Shown: positions 8,973 to 18,565, counted from the stretch's first letter. The stretch: DNA of 64,000 nucleotides from Thermoplasmata archaeon UBA61 (GCA_002503985.1 DASW01000007.1:108536-172535), one strand, 5' to 3'. Numbers and translations: made by a program. Notes: generated by a model not told the origin, from the sequence alone.

Positions 8973-9835
8973 GATTTCGACCCCCTCGCCTTCGCGACCA
9001 CCCGCACGTACCGCTCGCGGAAGGTCTCCCGCTCTCGGTCGACGAACGTGCCGACGACTATCGGCTTTCCGAGCTCGATATCGGTCTTCGTGATCTCGGT
9101 GCTCTCGACGCGGGACTTCAGGACCTCGAGCGCCTGGTAGTATTCCATCTCCTCGACGCCGCTGCCGATCTTGTTGGTCTTTCCGAAGCTCACCGGGCAG
9201 GGAGTGAGGATCTCGACGAACCGAAACCCGTGGCGGTTGACGACGTCTGCGAAGGTGTTCCGAAGCCTCCGCACGTCCAGCGTGGTCCAGCGGGCGACGT
9301 AGGTCGCCCCGGTCGCCCATGCGAGGTTCGGGAGGTTGAAGGGAAACTCCGGGTTGCCGTACGGGGTGGTGGTCGAGAGGGCCCCCGCTGGGGTCGTCGG
9401 ACCGCCCTGGCCGCCGGTCATGCCGTAGTTGAAGTTGTTGATGCAGACGACGAGGATGTCCATGTTCCGCCTCGCCGCGTGAATGAAATGGTTACCGCCG
9501 ATGGCGAAGAGGTCCCCGTCGCCGGCGAACGCGACCACGTTCAAGCTGGGGTTACAGAGCTTCAATCCGGTGGCGAACGGTATCGTTCGGCCGTGGGTCG
9601 TGTGGTAGGCGTCGGTCTTGGCGTAGAAGACGATCCGAGAGGAGCAGCCGATCCCTCCCACGATCACCCGCTTCTCCTTCGGGACCCCCGCTTGCTCGAA
9701 GCCGTAGATGAGCGCCCCCACGGCCGTTCCGATGCCGCAGCCCGGGCACCAGATCGTGGGCAGGTCCGCGCTCCGGAGCAGATGGTCGTACGGGTGGAGC
9801 TCCGGGGGGAGCGCGACCTCGGCGTTCGCCGTCAT
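8969..9835 (-). CDS. korB: 2-oxoacid:ferredoxin oxidoreductase, beta (TPP) subunit
   Basis: This 288-residue subunit binds thiamine diphosphate. It has IWCPGCGIGT near residue 28, the GDGDLFAIGGNHF motif near 107 and ICINNFNYGMTGGQ-like residues near 130, which together form the TPP-Mg site. It lacks the extra cysteines and C-terminal extension seen in single-chain pyruvate oxidoreductases. It is co-transcribed with alpha and gamma by 4-base ATGA overlaps. With the alpha subunit it decarboxylates the 2-oxoacid and feeds electrons through the delta ferredoxin subunit. The length and the GNPEFPFNLPNLA region suit the Kor/Vor group, but no substrate is assigned. Confidence 0.92.
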   Translation of the reverse strand: MTANAEVALPPELHPYDHLLRSADLPTIWCPGCGIGTAVGALIYGFEQAGVPKEKRVIVGGIGCSSRIVFYAKTDAYHTTHGRTIPFATGLKLCNPSLNVVAFAGDGDLFAIGGNHFIHAARRNMDILVVCINNFNYGMTGGQGGPTTPAGALSTTTPYGNPEFPFNLPNLAWATGATYVARWTTLDVRRLRNTFADVVNRHGFRFVEILTPCPVSFGKTNKIGSGVEEMEYYQALEVLKSRVESTEITKTDIELGKPIVVGTFVDRERETFRERYVRVVAKARGSKS

Positions 9836-11037
9836 GGCTTCGCCCTCCGCGGGGACATGCACGCCTCCAAGATCGTCTCCGGCGAGATGACCTGTCCACC
9901 GGGATTGCCGACGTGGACCACCTCGGCGTAGGGCCCGGCGATCCTTCGTACTTCGAGCACTACCTGGCCCAGGTTGATCTCCGCCACGACGATCTTCGTG
10001 ACGTTCTTGAGCGAACGGAGCTGTTCCGCAGGGAAGGGCCAGACGGAGATCGGCCGGAACAGGCCGAGGGCGAGACCCTTCTCCCGGCCGAGGTCCACCG
10101 CTCGGCGGGCCGATCGCGCGGTGATCCCGTAGGCGACCACGAGGGTCGTCGCGTCCTCCGTCTTGTAGAGGCCGAGCCGTTCGTAGACGTCTCGGTTCTT
10201 CAGAATCTTGTCTCGCAGTCGGGGCACGAGAACCTTCTGGGCAGCGTACGTGGTGACGGGCCGCCCGTCCTCGTCGTGCGTGAGCCCGGTGAACAGGACC
10301 GAGTATCCCTCCCCGGCGAGCGCCATGGGGGGCACCAGGTCCGGCCCGGGCCGGTAGGTATGGTACTCCTCCGGGGGGACAGTAGCTCTCGGTCGGGCGA
10401 CCAGCGGGATCTCTCCGGGAGGAGGGATGACGACCCGCTCGTGCATGTGACCCACGACCTCGTCCATCATCAGGAGGACCGGGGTCCTCAGCCGCTCCGC
10501 CACGTTGAACGCGTGAATGGTGAGGTTGAACGCCTCTTGGGGAGACTGGGGAGAGAGTGAGATCGATGTGAAGTCGCCGTGCGGGCCGAAACGGGCCTGC
10601 ATCATGTCCTGCTGGCCCACGGTGGTGGGGAGACCGGTGCTCGGTCCGCCACGTTGGACGTCCACCACCACCGTGGGCACCTCCATCATGTAGGCCAGAC
10701 CGAGGTTCTCCATCATCAGGGAGAATCCCGGGCCGGAGGTCGCGGTCATGCTCTTGGCGCCCGTCACGCTCGCACCCAGGATCGCGATCATGGAGGCGAT
10801 CTCGTCCTCCATCTGGATGTACTGGCCCCCGACTTCCGGGAGCCGTTCCGCGAGCCGCTCCGCGATCTCGGTGGCGGGGGTGATAGGGTAGCCGGCGAAG
10901 AATCGGCAGCCGGCATAGAGCGCACCCTCGGCGCAGGCGTGGTCCCCGGAGAGGAACTGCGTGCCGGTACGGGGGCGGTCCCACACGGGGGAAAGGATCA
11001 GATTCGGGGGCTCGGTCACGCTCCGGGCTTCGCTCAT
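9832..11037 (-). CDS. korA: 2-oxoacid:ferredoxin oxidoreductase, alpha subunit
   Basis: This 401-residue subunit opens the pyrimidine-binding domain with GDHACAEGALYAGCRFFAGY and PITPATEIAE, followed by MEDEIASM with the conserved glutamate that activates TPP, and TSGPGFSLMMENLG. The C-terminal transketolase-like domain begins near residue 280. The start was set at the ATG preceded by GGAGG (GGAGGACTCACC), 13 codons inside the longest frame; that also shortens the overlap with the ferredoxin gene to four bases. It is the alpha partner of the beta and gamma genes downstream. Confidence 0.92.
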   Translation of the reverse strand: MSEARSVTEPPNLILSPVWDRPRTGTQFLSGDHACAEGALYAGCRFFAGYPITPATEIAERLAERLPEVGGQYIQMEDEIASMIAILGASVTGAKSMTATSGPGFSLMMENLGLAYMMEVPTVVVDVQRGGPSTGLPTTVGQQDMMQARFGPHGDFTSISLSPQSPQEAFNLTIHAFNVAERLRTPVLLMMDEVVGHMHERVVIPPPGEIPLVARPRATVPPEEYHTYRPGPDLVPPMALAGEGYSVLFTGLTHDEDGRPVTTYAAQKVLVPRLRDKILKNRDVYERLGLYKTEDATTLVVAYGITARSARRAVDLGREKGLALGLFRPISVWPFPAEQLRSLKNVTKIVVAEINLGQVVLEVRRIAGPYAEVVHVGNPGGQVISPETILEACMSPRRAKP

Positions 11038-11327
11038 GGTGAGTCCTCCACCACGTAGATCGCATAGTCCGGGCAAACGTGCTCACAGAACCGACAGGCG
11101 ATGCAGTCGCCCTCCTTCCCGGTCTTCACGCGGGCGGGTCGGTACCCCCGGGGGGTGTAGTGGTCGGAGATCTCCAGCACCTCCTCCGGGCAGAACTGGA
11201 CACAGAAATTGCACTCCTTGCACCGGAGCTCGATGACGTGGACCGTCCCGTGGTGACGGGTGGGCTTATCGATAGGAGCGCGCGACCCATGCGATGTTTG
11301 GAGGCTATTCGCGATAGCCATGTTCAC
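11034..11327 (-). CDS. korD: 2-oxoacid:ferredoxin oxidoreductase, delta (2x4Fe-4S) subunit
   Basis: This 97-residue ferredoxin subunit has the motifs CKECNFCVQFCP and CIACRFCEHVCP, both complete. It carries electrons from the TPP site to soluble ferredoxin, or directly to the Hdr flavoproteins encoded downstream. It is the first gene of the minus-strand operon, and its stop overlaps korA (ATGA). About 30 residues before the first cluster are poorly conserved, so a start at the second methionine (MAIANS) is also possible. The upstream region of about 210 bases is shared with the divergent MFS gene. Confidence 0.88.
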   Translation of the reverse strand: MNMAIANSLQTSHGSRAPIDKPTRHHGTVHVIELRCKECNFCVQFCPEEVLEISDHYTPRGYRPARVKTGKEGDCIACRFCEHVCPDYAIYVVEDSP

Positions 11328-11541
11328 GACTCAGCGCGGGTGCGGTCGGTACAACGGGGGGCCAAGGCCATCCCGGGCGTCGTTACCACGATAAGCACAG
11401 GTTGGTACGGAACGCATGAGCGCGTAGTCAAGCTATATTGACGCACGGGAACCGCTTAATCCTTCGGAATCAGGACCCGAGGGCAGTTCAAGGGCTCCGG
11501 AGCGCGGTACGTTCGAGTGAGTTCGTAGGGGAGAAATCGCC

Positions 11542-13167
11542 ATGATGGATGAAAGAGGAGGTCCCGAAGAGGACCAGCCGCCGCTGGCCAGCTCGACCTC
11601 TCCTACTCCCAAGACCGCCGAAACCTTCGACCGACACTACGCCAACCGCGTCATGCTACTCCTGGCCGGGGTCGTCCTCGTGGTCCTCTACATCGAGGGG
11701 ATGCTCCTACCGTCCCTGAACACGATTCAGTTGGACTTCCACGTCGACGCCGCCCAGGTCACGTTGATCCTATCGGCCTACGCCGCCACGGGCGTAGCGC
11801 TCAGCCCGGTGGTCGGCAAGCTCGGGGACATCTACGGGAAGCGGAAGGTCATGATCGTGGTCATGTTCACCTACGCGGCGTCCGTCTCCGTCACCGGCTT
11901 CTCGCCCAACTTCGCTTTCATGGTAGGGGCGCGGACCATCCAGGGCGTCGGCCTGACGATCATGCCGCTCGGGATGTCGCTCATGCGGGAGGAGTTCCCC
12001 CGCGAGATGGTCCCCCGGGCCCAAGGACTCCTGAGCGCTATGTTCGGTATCGGCTTCGCGATCAGCCTTCCGCTCGGGTCGTGGGTCTCCCAGGATTACG
12101 GGTGGCGAACGACCTACCACTCGGCGGTGCCGTTCGTGATCCTCATGGCTGTCTTGGTCTTCCTCCTGGTCAAGGAGTCCCCGTACCGCCGACCCGACAC
12201 GCGCGTCGACTATCTCGGGGCGGTATTTCTGGGCCTCAGCCTAGCGGGCATCGTGATCGCCCTTTCCCAGGGAGAGGCGTGGGGATGGACCTCGCTGATG
12301 ACCTTGGGCTTCGCCGTGTTCGGGGTGCTCATGGTCGTCCCGTTCGTGGTGGTCGAGAGGAGGTTGACCGTTCAGAAGCGCGAACCCATCGTCGACCAGC
12401 ACCTGCTCCGAGAGAGGAACGTGGCGGTCACGAACATCGTCCTGACCGTCGCCGGTCTCGGGATGTACCTGGCGATGTTCAGTCTGATCTACCAGTTCGA
12501 GTACCCAATCGCCTCTGGGGGATACAATGCCTCGTGCACCTCGCTCCTGAACTGCAACTTTCAGATCCTCAACGCCGGTATCGATATCCTTCCGTTGGCC
12601 GTTGGGATGACCTGCTTCGCCCTGTTCACTAGCTTCGTGGTCTCCCGAGTAGGCATCAAGCCGCTCGCCCTCGCCGGTGGTCTCATCACGGCCCTAGGTT
12701 TCGTCTTGGAGGCCTACGCCCGTACGCTGGGGGTCGCTCTGGGCATCGAGGTGCTCGTCGGGGCCGGAATGGGCCTTCTCAACGCCTCGATCATCAACCT
12801 CCTGATCCTGACCGTGGACCCCAAGGACATGGGCCAGGCCACGGCGATGAACAACGTGTTCCGCAACGTGGGAGGCAGCGTGGGCGCTCCCGTCGCCGGT
12901 TCGTTCCTCTCCACGTACCTTCTGACCACGGGACCCTTCGCCGGGGTTTTCCCGGCTCACATGGCGTTCCAGTCCGTCTACTTCCTCGCCGCAGGGATCA
13001 CTGTGGCCGGGACCGTGACCGTCCTATTCGCTCAGGAAGTTCTCGGGGTCCGTCGGCACGCGAAGTTTGCCCATCACCCAATGCTACCGCGCAGGGCCTG
13101 GAGGGGCCGCGATGCGCCCGCACCGGCGGACCCGACCCCGGCGCCTCTGCTCAGTCGTGGGCCTTGA
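11542..13167 (+). CDS. MFS multidrug-type exporter (DHA2-like, about 14 helices)
   Basis: This 541-residue integral membrane protein is a major facilitator of the DHA2 (EmrB/QacA) type. The first helix starts near residue 36. Motif A is GKLGDIYGKRKV near 92-103, and about 14 hydrophobic stretches follow. The loop at about 325-345 (YNASCTSLLNCNF) is extracytoplasmic and holds two cysteines that could form a disulfide. Such transporters use the proton gradient to expel drugs or metabolites. It is divergent from the kor operon and converges on the hydrolase gene, with a 17-base overlap of 3' ends. The substrate cannot be predicted. Confidence 0.88.
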   Translation: MMDERGGPEEDQPPLASSTSPTPKTAETFDRHYANRVMLLLAGVVLVVLYIEGMLLPSLNTIQLDFHVDAAQVTLILSAYAATGVALSPVVGKLGDIYGKRKVMIVVMFTYAASVSVTGFSPNFAFMVGARTIQGVGLTIMPLGMSLMREEFPREMVPRAQGLLSAMFGIGFAISLPLGSWVSQDYGWRTTYHSAVPFVILMAVLVFLLVKESPYRRPDTRVDYLGAVFLGLSLAGIVIALSQGEAWGWTSLMTLGFAVFGVLMVVPFVVVERRLTVQKREPIVDQHLLRERNVAVTNIVLTVAGLGMYLAMFSLIYQFEYPIASGGYNASCTSLLNCNFQILNAGIDILPLAVGMTCFALFTSFVVSRVGIKPLALAGGLITALGFVLEAYARTLGVALGIEVLVGAGMGLLNASIINLLILTVDPKDMGQATAMNNVFRNVGGSVGAPVAGSFLSTYLLTTGPFAGVFPAHMAFQSVYFLAAGITVAGTVTVLFAQEVLGVRRHAKFAHHPMLPRRAWRGRDAPAPADPTPAPLLSRGP

Positions 13168-14062
13168 AGAACTCGACGAGCGTCCGCATGAAGGCCGCGC
13201 GCTCCTCCCAAAAGGGCACGTGGGAGCTCTCCTCGAAGACCATCTGACGCGCCCCGGGAATGTGGTCGCGGATCTGGCGCGCGACGTTGGGCGTGACCTC
13301 GTCGTATCGGCCGCCGGTGACCAAGGTGGGCACGTGGATTGTGGAGAGGCGGGGTGTGAGGTCGATGTCCTTGATCGTTCCCGTGATCGTGAACTCGTTC
13401 GGCCCGTTCATCCGCTCGTAGACGTCGGGGTTGGTCTCGGCGAGCGCGCGGGTAAGCTCCGGCGGGAACACCGGCAGTCGGCAGAGATGACGGTGATAGA
13501 ACTCGTCCACGGCCTGGAGGTATTCCGGGTGATGGAACTCGCCGAGGCGGCCGTACTTCTCAATGACCGCGCGGGTCCCCTCGGGGAGCTCCCCGATCAA
13601 CCGCCACATCTCGGCAGTGGTGAACGGGACGTCAGCGAGGCCACCGATCGTCACGAGGGTCTTGAGGTGGTCTTGATGTTGGATCGCGTACGCGAGCGCG
13701 AGGAGCCCTCCGTAGCTCGAGCCCACGAGGTGGACCCGGCCGAGGTCGAGCGCTCGGCGCACTCCCTCGACCTCCTGGACGTTATGCTCGAGCGTGTAGA
13801 CCGAGGGGTCGGGGGACCGCTCGGACTTCCCGCATCCGACCTGGTCCATGAACACCACGCGATAACCGTGGTCCGTCAGGTCGGCGAGAGGGACGAGGTA
13901 CTCGTGGTGCGCCCCCGGCCCTCCGTGGAGGGCGAGCACCGTGCTCGTGTAGGAAGCGGGTTCGAACGTTCGATAGTAGACCCGAAAGCCTGCCGACGCC
14001 ACGAAGCCCTCGTATTCGCGAACGGTCACGCCCCCGGGAAACGCCCTCGAAGAAAAGGTCAT
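13151..14062 (-). CDS. pip: Proline iminopeptidase-like alpha/beta hydrolase
   Basis: This 303-residue alpha/beta hydrolase has the HGGPG oxyanion motif at 46-50 that marks proline iminopeptidases. The nucleophile elbow is GSSYG at 114-118 (Ser116). A late aspartate (GGRYDEVTP) and histidine (ESSHVPF) complete the triad. These enzymes remove N-terminal proline or other residues from short peptides in the cytoplasm, which would suit a peptide-degrading lifestyle. The start is the ATG at 14062, just before a region with no family similarity. It has no signal peptide. It is not in an operon. Confidence 0.87.
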   Translation of the reverse strand: MTFSSRAFPGGVTVREYEGFVASAGFRVYYRTFEPASYTSTVLALHGGPGAHHEYLVPLADLTDHGYRVVFMDQVGCGKSERSPDPSVYTLEHNVQEVEGVRRALDLGRVHLVGSSYGGLLALAYAIQHQDHLKTLVTIGGLADVPFTTAEMWRLIGELPEGTRAVIEKYGRLGEFHHPEYLQAVDEFYHRHLCRLPVFPPELTRALAETNPDVYERMNGPNEFTITGTIKDIDLTPRLSTIHVPTLVTGGRYDEVTPNVARQIRDHIPGARQMVFEESSHVPFWEERAAFMRTLVEFFKAHD

Positions 14063-14176
14063 GCCGAGGTGAGAGAAGACGCGAGCTTCGGCGTGTCCGG
14101 GAGGCCGGACGGCCTTCCCCCGGCGGGGCTGGCGCGCGAACAGTTCATCATCGAGGGGTCCTCTCGCTCCTCGTCC

Positions 14177-14659
14177 ATGAAGGCGATTCAGGACTACTAT
14201 CCGGACGAGCTGGCCCACTGCCTCGGTTGCGGACGGCTGAACGAGCACGGGCACCACCTGCGAACCTTCTGGGACGGCGAGACGAGCGAAACTCGGTTCA
14301 CCCCGCAGCCGTTCCATACGGCCCTCCCCGGGTTCGTGAACGGGGGGTTGCTCGCGTCCCTCATCGACTGTCACGCGACGGGAACGGCCGCGGCCGCCGC
14401 GTACCACGCCGAGGGACGGGAGATGGACACCTTGCCGGCCCATCGGTTCGTCACCGCCTCGCTCCGGGTCGACTACCTTCGACCGACGCCGCTGGGCCCG
14501 GAGCTTCTCCTACGCGGCCACGTCCGCTCGATCTCGGGACGAAAGGTCGTGGTCGAGGTCACCGTCTCCGTCGGAGGAGAGACCACCGTACGGGGCGAGG
14601 TCATCGCGGTCGAGATGCCCGATTCGATGCGGCCACGGCCGACGAGCACCTCCTCGTGA
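14177..14659 (+). CDS. Hotdog-fold thioesterase (PaaI-like)
   Basis: This 160-residue protein matches the PaaI/YbgC-type hotdog thioesterases, which hydrolyse acyl-CoA. It has an N-terminal CLGCGRLNEHG motif typical of one archaeal and actinobacterial group. GFVNGGLLASLIDCHATGTA then holds the central helix and the catalytic acidic residue, and SLRVDYLRPTPLG starts the closing strands. The start was set at the ATG at 14177 because the long frame upstream is antisense to the peptidase gene. It is divergent from that gene and 54 bases before the aldo/keto reductase, possibly co-transcribed with it. Confidence 0.83.
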   Translation: MKAIQDYYPDELAHCLGCGRLNEHGHHLRTFWDGETSETRFTPQPFHTALPGFVNGGLLASLIDCHATGTAAAAAYHAEGREMDTLPAHRFVTASLRVDYLRPTPLGPELLLRGHVRSISGRKVVVEVTVSVGGETTVRGEVIAVEMPDSMRPRPTSTSS

Positions 14660-14713
14660 CCGGGATGGGCCGGGATAGGCAGCGATGAAGTACGCGGGGA
14701 CGATACGCGTTCC

Positions 14714-15700
14714 ATGAAGCCCCGTCGGCTGGGCCGTGATGGGCCCCTCGTCTCGGCGATCGGTCTCGGGTGCATGGGCATGTCGCAGTCGTACGGGCGA
14801 CCCGACGAGGCGGAGGCGGTCGCAACCCTCCATCGGGCCCTCGACCTCGGTATCACCTTCCTCGACACCGCCGACGTCTACGGCCCGTTCACGAACGAGG
14901 AGCTCGTGGGACGCGCCATCCGAGAACGGCGGGACGAGGTCTTCCTGGCGACCAAGTGCGGGCTGCTGTCCGACACGAGCGGCGGTCCGATGGGCGTGGA
15001 CGGAAGCCCGGACCACATCCGCGCGGCGTGCCACGCGAGCTTGCGCCGTCTCGGCGTTCAAACCATCGACCTCTACTACCTGCACCGGGTCGACCCCCGC
15101 ACTCCGATAGAGGAGAGCGTCCGGGCCATGGCGGGCCTGGTCGACGAGGGCAAGGTGCGCTATCTCGGGCTCTCCGAGGTCTCCCCACGGACGCTCCGGC
15201 GAGCCCACGCGGTCCACCCCATCACCGCGGTGCAGAGCGAGTACTCTCTGTGGACCCGAGAGCCCGAGGCCGGCGTGCTCCCCGCGTGCCGCGAGCTCGG
15301 CGTCGGCTTCGTGCCGTTCAGCCCGCTCGGCCGCGGCTTCTTTTCCGGTACGGTTCGCACCCTTGAGGGACTTCCGGCCAACGACTTCCGTCGTCGGCTC
15401 CCCCGCTTCCAAGAGGGGAACCTCGGCGAGAACCTGGGACTGGTCGACCGCCTCGGAACGATCGCCCGTGAGAAAGGCTGCACACCCGCCCAGCTCGCCC
15501 TCGCCTGGCTCCTCGCCCAAGGGGACGACATCGTGCCGATCCCGGGCACCAAGCGCCGGAAGTTCCTCGAAGAGAACGCGGCGGCCACAGAGGTCTCGCT
15601 TTCGGCATCGGACCTCGAGCGCATCGGAGCCGCCATCCCGAAAGGTTCGGTGGCTGGGGACCGCTATTCCCCCGAGAGCTTCGCGCTCATCGAACGGTAG
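14714..15700 (+). CDS. Aldo/keto reductase
   Basis: This 328-residue TIM-barrel oxidoreductase uses NADPH to reduce aldehydes or ketones. The catalytic set is visible: Asp51 (FLDTADVYG), Tyr56, Lys81 (ATKCG) and His124 (YYLHRVD). The cofactor motif [13 protein letters not shown] lies near 258. The sequence resembles the YhdN/AKR13 group of general oxidoreductases ([12 protein letters not shown] start). No signal or membrane segment is seen. The substrate is unknown. Confidence 0.92.
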   Translation: MKPRRLGRDGPLVSAIGLGCMGMSQSYGRPDEAEAVATLHRALDLGITFLDTADVYGPFTNEELVGRAIRERRDEVFLATKCGLLSDTSGGPMGVDGSPDHIRAACHASLRRLGVQTIDLYYLHRVDPRTPIEESVRAMAGLVDEGKVRYLGLSEVSPRTLRRAHAVHPITAVQSEYSLWTREPEAGVLPACRELGVGFVPFSPLGRGFFSGTVRTLEGLPANDFRRRLPRFQEGNLGENLGLVDRLGTIAREKGCTPAQLALAWLLAQGDDIVPIPGTKRRKFLEENAAATEVSLSASDLERIGAAIPKGSVAGDRYSPESFALIER

Positions 15701-15768
15701 CGCCCGAAACGGGGCCGAGCAGGACCTCGAACCGCGGGTTCAAGTGGGAGGAGGGATGTTCCACCACG

Positions 15769-16644
15769 ATGGCCGCCCGCTTCTGTTCCCACTGCGGTAG
15801 CCCCCTCGTTGCGAACAGCAGCTTCTGTGCGTCGTGCGGAGCACCGGTCGGCGGCATTCCACCGCCACCGGCTCCGCCGGGAACTCCCCCTCCGCTGACC
15901 TTCCCCGCCCCGCCGCCCTACGCCCCCTACCCCCCGTACGCGTCGGCCTATCCGGCCGCGGGCGGAGGCCCTCCGCCCTTTGGCGAAGCAGACCGGAATG
16001 CGCTATCCCATGTGAGCCTCGCGGCCATTTTGGGGTTGGTCGGCGCCGTGCTCATCATCGTGGTGCCGCTGTTCACCCCCTTGTTCGCCTTCACGAGTGC
16101 CTCGACGGTCGGGTCCGGGACATCCGTCTCCCTGGACCTGTCGGGGCTCTTCCTACTGGCAACCACGGGCGCCATAACGCTGGTCTTCACCGTAATCGAG
16201 CTCTGGTTCTTCCGACAGGCGTTCGGAACGCTCGCCGTCGGGGATCGACGGTTCTCGACCCCCGCCACGTTGACCTTGCTCGCCCTCCTCGCCTTGATCA
16301 TCATCGTCGTGGCAGTGGTTGCCCTGGTCGCGGTCGTGTACCAGGCGATCCTTTGTGCGGGAGTGGGGAACACCATCACCTCGACCTGCCTCAACGTCGG
16401 GGCGGCCTTGGCGATGATTGCCGTGGTGGCCATCGCGGCGATTGTCCTACTGGTAGGATACATCGGTCTTTTGATCGGGATCTGGCGGCTCGGAACGCGT
16501 TACGGACAGGGGATGTTTCAGGCCGGCGCGATCCTTCTCATATTCCCTCTATTGGGAATCGTGGGGCTCATCCTGATCCTGGTCGCGGCGCGGTCCGTAC
16601 GCGGAAAGTTCGACAGCACTGCGTACCCGATGACGTTCGGTTGA
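15769..16644 (+). CDS. Zinc-ribbon membrane protein with proline-rich linker
   Basis: This 291-residue protein starts with a zinc ribbon (Cys6, Cys9, Cys20, Cys23), then a Pro/Tyr-rich linker (about 30-75) and five or so hydrophobic helices from about 82 to the end. The architecture, cytoplasmic zinc ribbon, disordered linker and membrane domain, recurs in this window at 62,678 and 63,200 and is common in archaea, usually without known function. A GGGAGGAGGG stretch about 20 bases upstream is too far away to be a normal ribosome-binding site. Function is not recognised. Confidence 0.8.
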   Translation: MAARFCSHCGSPLVANSSFCASCGAPVGGIPPPPAPPGTPPPLTFPAPPPYAPYPPYASAYPAAGGGPPPFGEADRNALSHVSLAAILGLVGAVLIIVVPLFTPLFAFTSASTVGSGTSVSLDLSGLFLLATTGAITLVFTVIELWFFRQAFGTLAVGDRRFSTPATLTLLALLALIIIVVAVVALVAVVYQAILCAGVGNTITSTCLNVGAALAMIAVVAIAAIVLLVGYIGLLIGIWRLGTRYGQGMFQAGAILLIFPLLGIVGLILILVAARSVRGKFDSTAYPMTFG

Positions 16645-16772
16645 CGTTCTGCCCCCCTCGGGAGTACGCGAGCCGTGGTCCATCGAACGAAGTGGATAGC
16701 ATTCTAGCTCGTTACGCGGCGGTGCGCTCGACCTAATGGGGCTCCCGGCACTTCGACGATCGGGGGAGATTC

Positions 16773-17738
16773 GTGAAGGCCGCCATCGTTCGGGAGTTCG
16801 GGCATCCTCCGTACTACGGGGACTTCGCCGAACCCACGCCGCTACCGGGCGAAACCGTGGTGTCCGTCACGGCGACGGCGGTAAGTCCTCTCGTTCGAGG
16901 ACGCGCCTCCGGCGCGCACTACAGCGCGGACTCCACGCTGCCGCTCGTCCCCGGTGTGGACGGCGTAGGGCGGACCCCGGAAGGGCGACGGGTCTACTTC
17001 GGGTTCCCGAGGCCGCCCTTCGGGTCGATGGCCGAGCGGGTGGCGGTATCGGCAGACCGACTGATGCCGCTCCCGGACAGCCTGGGCGACGCGACCGCCG
17101 CCGCGGCGGCGAACCCGGGCATGTCGTGTTGGGTCCCGCTCACGATTCTCGCTCCGGTCCGCCCGGGAGAGTCGGTGCTTGTCAACGGCGCCACCGGCGC
17201 TGCGGGGCGGATGGCGGTCCAGGTCGCGAAGCACCTCGGCGCGCGGAAGGTGATCGCGACCGGGCGCGACGAGGCGAAGCTCCGAACGCTACCGGAGCTG
17301 GGCGCGGACGTCGTCCTCTCCCTGGGCCAGAGCGCCGAGTCGCTGCGCGAGGCGGTGCGGAAGGAGGCGCGCGAATGCGAGGTCGGCGTCGTGCTCGATT
17401 ACCTGTGGGGCCCGCCCGCGGAGACGATCCTCTCTGCGCTCGGGGGACCGGGCGCGCCCCGAGGAGCGGCCCGCATCCGGTACGTGCATATCGGGAGCCT
17501 GGCCGGTAACACGATCTCGCTCGCAGGGGCGCCGCTCCGGAGCTCGGGCGTCGAGATCCTCGGGAGCGGCCTCGGAAGCTCGACCGACAAAGACCTCGTG
17601 ACCGGCATCGGTCAGTTCTTGGAGGCCTGCGCCAGCGCACGGTTCCGGATCGCGATCGACGTCCACCCCCTTTCAGAGGTAGAGCAGGTGTGGACCCGGA
17701 CCACCGGGGAGAAACGGCTCGTCTTCCGCGTCCCGTAG
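16773..17738 (+). CDS. MDR-family NAD(P)H quinone oxidoreductase / zinc-free alcohol dehydrogenase
   Basis: This 321-residue protein belongs to the medium-chain dehydrogenase/reductase superfamily. The Rossmann motif NGATGAAG lies at 138-145 and VVLDYLWG later in the nucleotide domain. The catalytic and structural zinc cysteines of true alcohol dehydrogenases are absent, so it is more like quinone oxidoreductases or enoyl reductases. The start is GTG at 16773, preceded by GGGGGAGA. The neighbours give no pathway link. Confidence 0.83.
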   Translation: MKAAIVREFGHPPYYGDFAEPTPLPGETVVSVTATAVSPLVRGRASGAHYSADSTLPLVPGVDGVGRTPEGRRVYFGFPRPPFGSMAERVAVSADRLMPLPDSLGDATAAAAANPGMSCWVPLTILAPVRPGESVLVNGATGAAGRMAVQVAKHLGARKVIATGRDEAKLRTLPELGADVVLSLGQSAESLREAVRKEARECEVGVVLDYLWGPPAETILSALGGPGAPRGAARIRYVHIGSLAGNTISLAGAPLRSSGVEILGSGLGSSTDKDLVTGIGQFLEACASARFRIAIDVHPLSEVEQVWTRTTGEKRLVFRVP

Positions 17739-17839
17739 GACCGCCCTCCGCCTTCGTAGGGCTCCCGGCCCGGGCCAATTCCAAATGTGCGCCTGCGAAA
17801 CGTGGCCTATCCAGCGGACGTGGAAGGGGAGCGGGCGGA

Positions 17840-18565
17840 CTACCTGGGACCGCGGGTCCCGGAGGCGACGTCCAGGTCGACCCGCTCCCGGAGACCGATC
17901 CAGCGATCGACGTCCAGCGTCTTGTGGGCCATCCGCACCCAGTCCGGGAAGCGGGCGGTCCCCGGGCCCTTCTTGAGTCCCGAGAACAGCACGACCAGTT
18001 CTTCCTGGTTCAGGGAGGGGAGCGTCCAGCGCATCCACGTCTCGAACAGGGAGAGTGGGAGATTATCGTAGAACTCGGCCCTCATCGCGCGGAGCTGCTC
18101 GTCCGTGAACCGCTCCCACAAGAGCGGTACCAAGGTCGCCTCCTCGTTGTTCATGTGCGAGAGGTAGAACGCGCACAGGTCGTTCACTTCGAGGTCCAGA
18201 CGGTCCCCTACCTCGACGCGACGAGCGGATGAGGTGAGGGTCAAGATCTCGTCACACGTCTTTGCGACGCCGTAGATGCGACGGGCCGCCTCAGCGTGTT
18301 CCCGCATCATCAGGTCGATGGCGTCGGGGTCGTGGACCCGCAACCGGGAGAAGATGTCGTTCTCCTCGTGGCCGGAATGAGCGCGGAGGAGGCAGAGGAT
18401 GCAGTTCGAAAGGGACCCCTCGAGGTCCTTCTTCAGTTGGGAGACGAACTGGTTCGACTCGGCCACGTCGGCGAAGTCCGTGGTCTGCAGCCGGCTTCCA
18501 AGGTCGTAGAGCATCGTACGGATGCCCTTGTGGATGGGCCGGAAGAGATTCTCTCGATCGCTCAT
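17840..18565 (-). CDS. Hemerythrin-like (HHE) domain protein
   Basis: This 241-residue, mostly helical protein carries the histidines and glutamates of a hemerythrin-like domain: HKGIR near the N-terminus, HSGHEEND near residue 66, REHAEAARR near 86 and HMNNEE near 132. Such domains bind a di-iron site and sense or store O2 or NO, or handle iron. The C-terminal third is a second helical region without the metal motif. The start at 18565 is supported by a TATA box about 40 bases upstream. The longer frame to 18724 would be upstream of that promoter. It is monocistronic. Confidence 0.8.
   Translation of the reverse strand: MSDRENLFRPIHKGIRTMLYDLGSRLQTTDFADVAESNQFVSQLKKDLEGSLSNCILCLLRAHSGHEENDIFSRLRVHDPDAIDLMMREHAEAARRIYGVAKTCDEILTLTSSARRVEVGDRLDLEVNDLCAFYLSHMNNEEATLVPLLWERFTDEQLRAMRAEFYDNLPLSLFETWMRWTLPSLNQEELVVLFSGLKKGPGTARFPDWVRMAHKTLDVDRWIGLRERVDLDVASGTRGPR

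Noticed and set aside
13067..14176. Upstream extension of the thioesterase frame
   Set aside because: It lies antisense to the peptidase gene; the real start at 14177 matches the family start.
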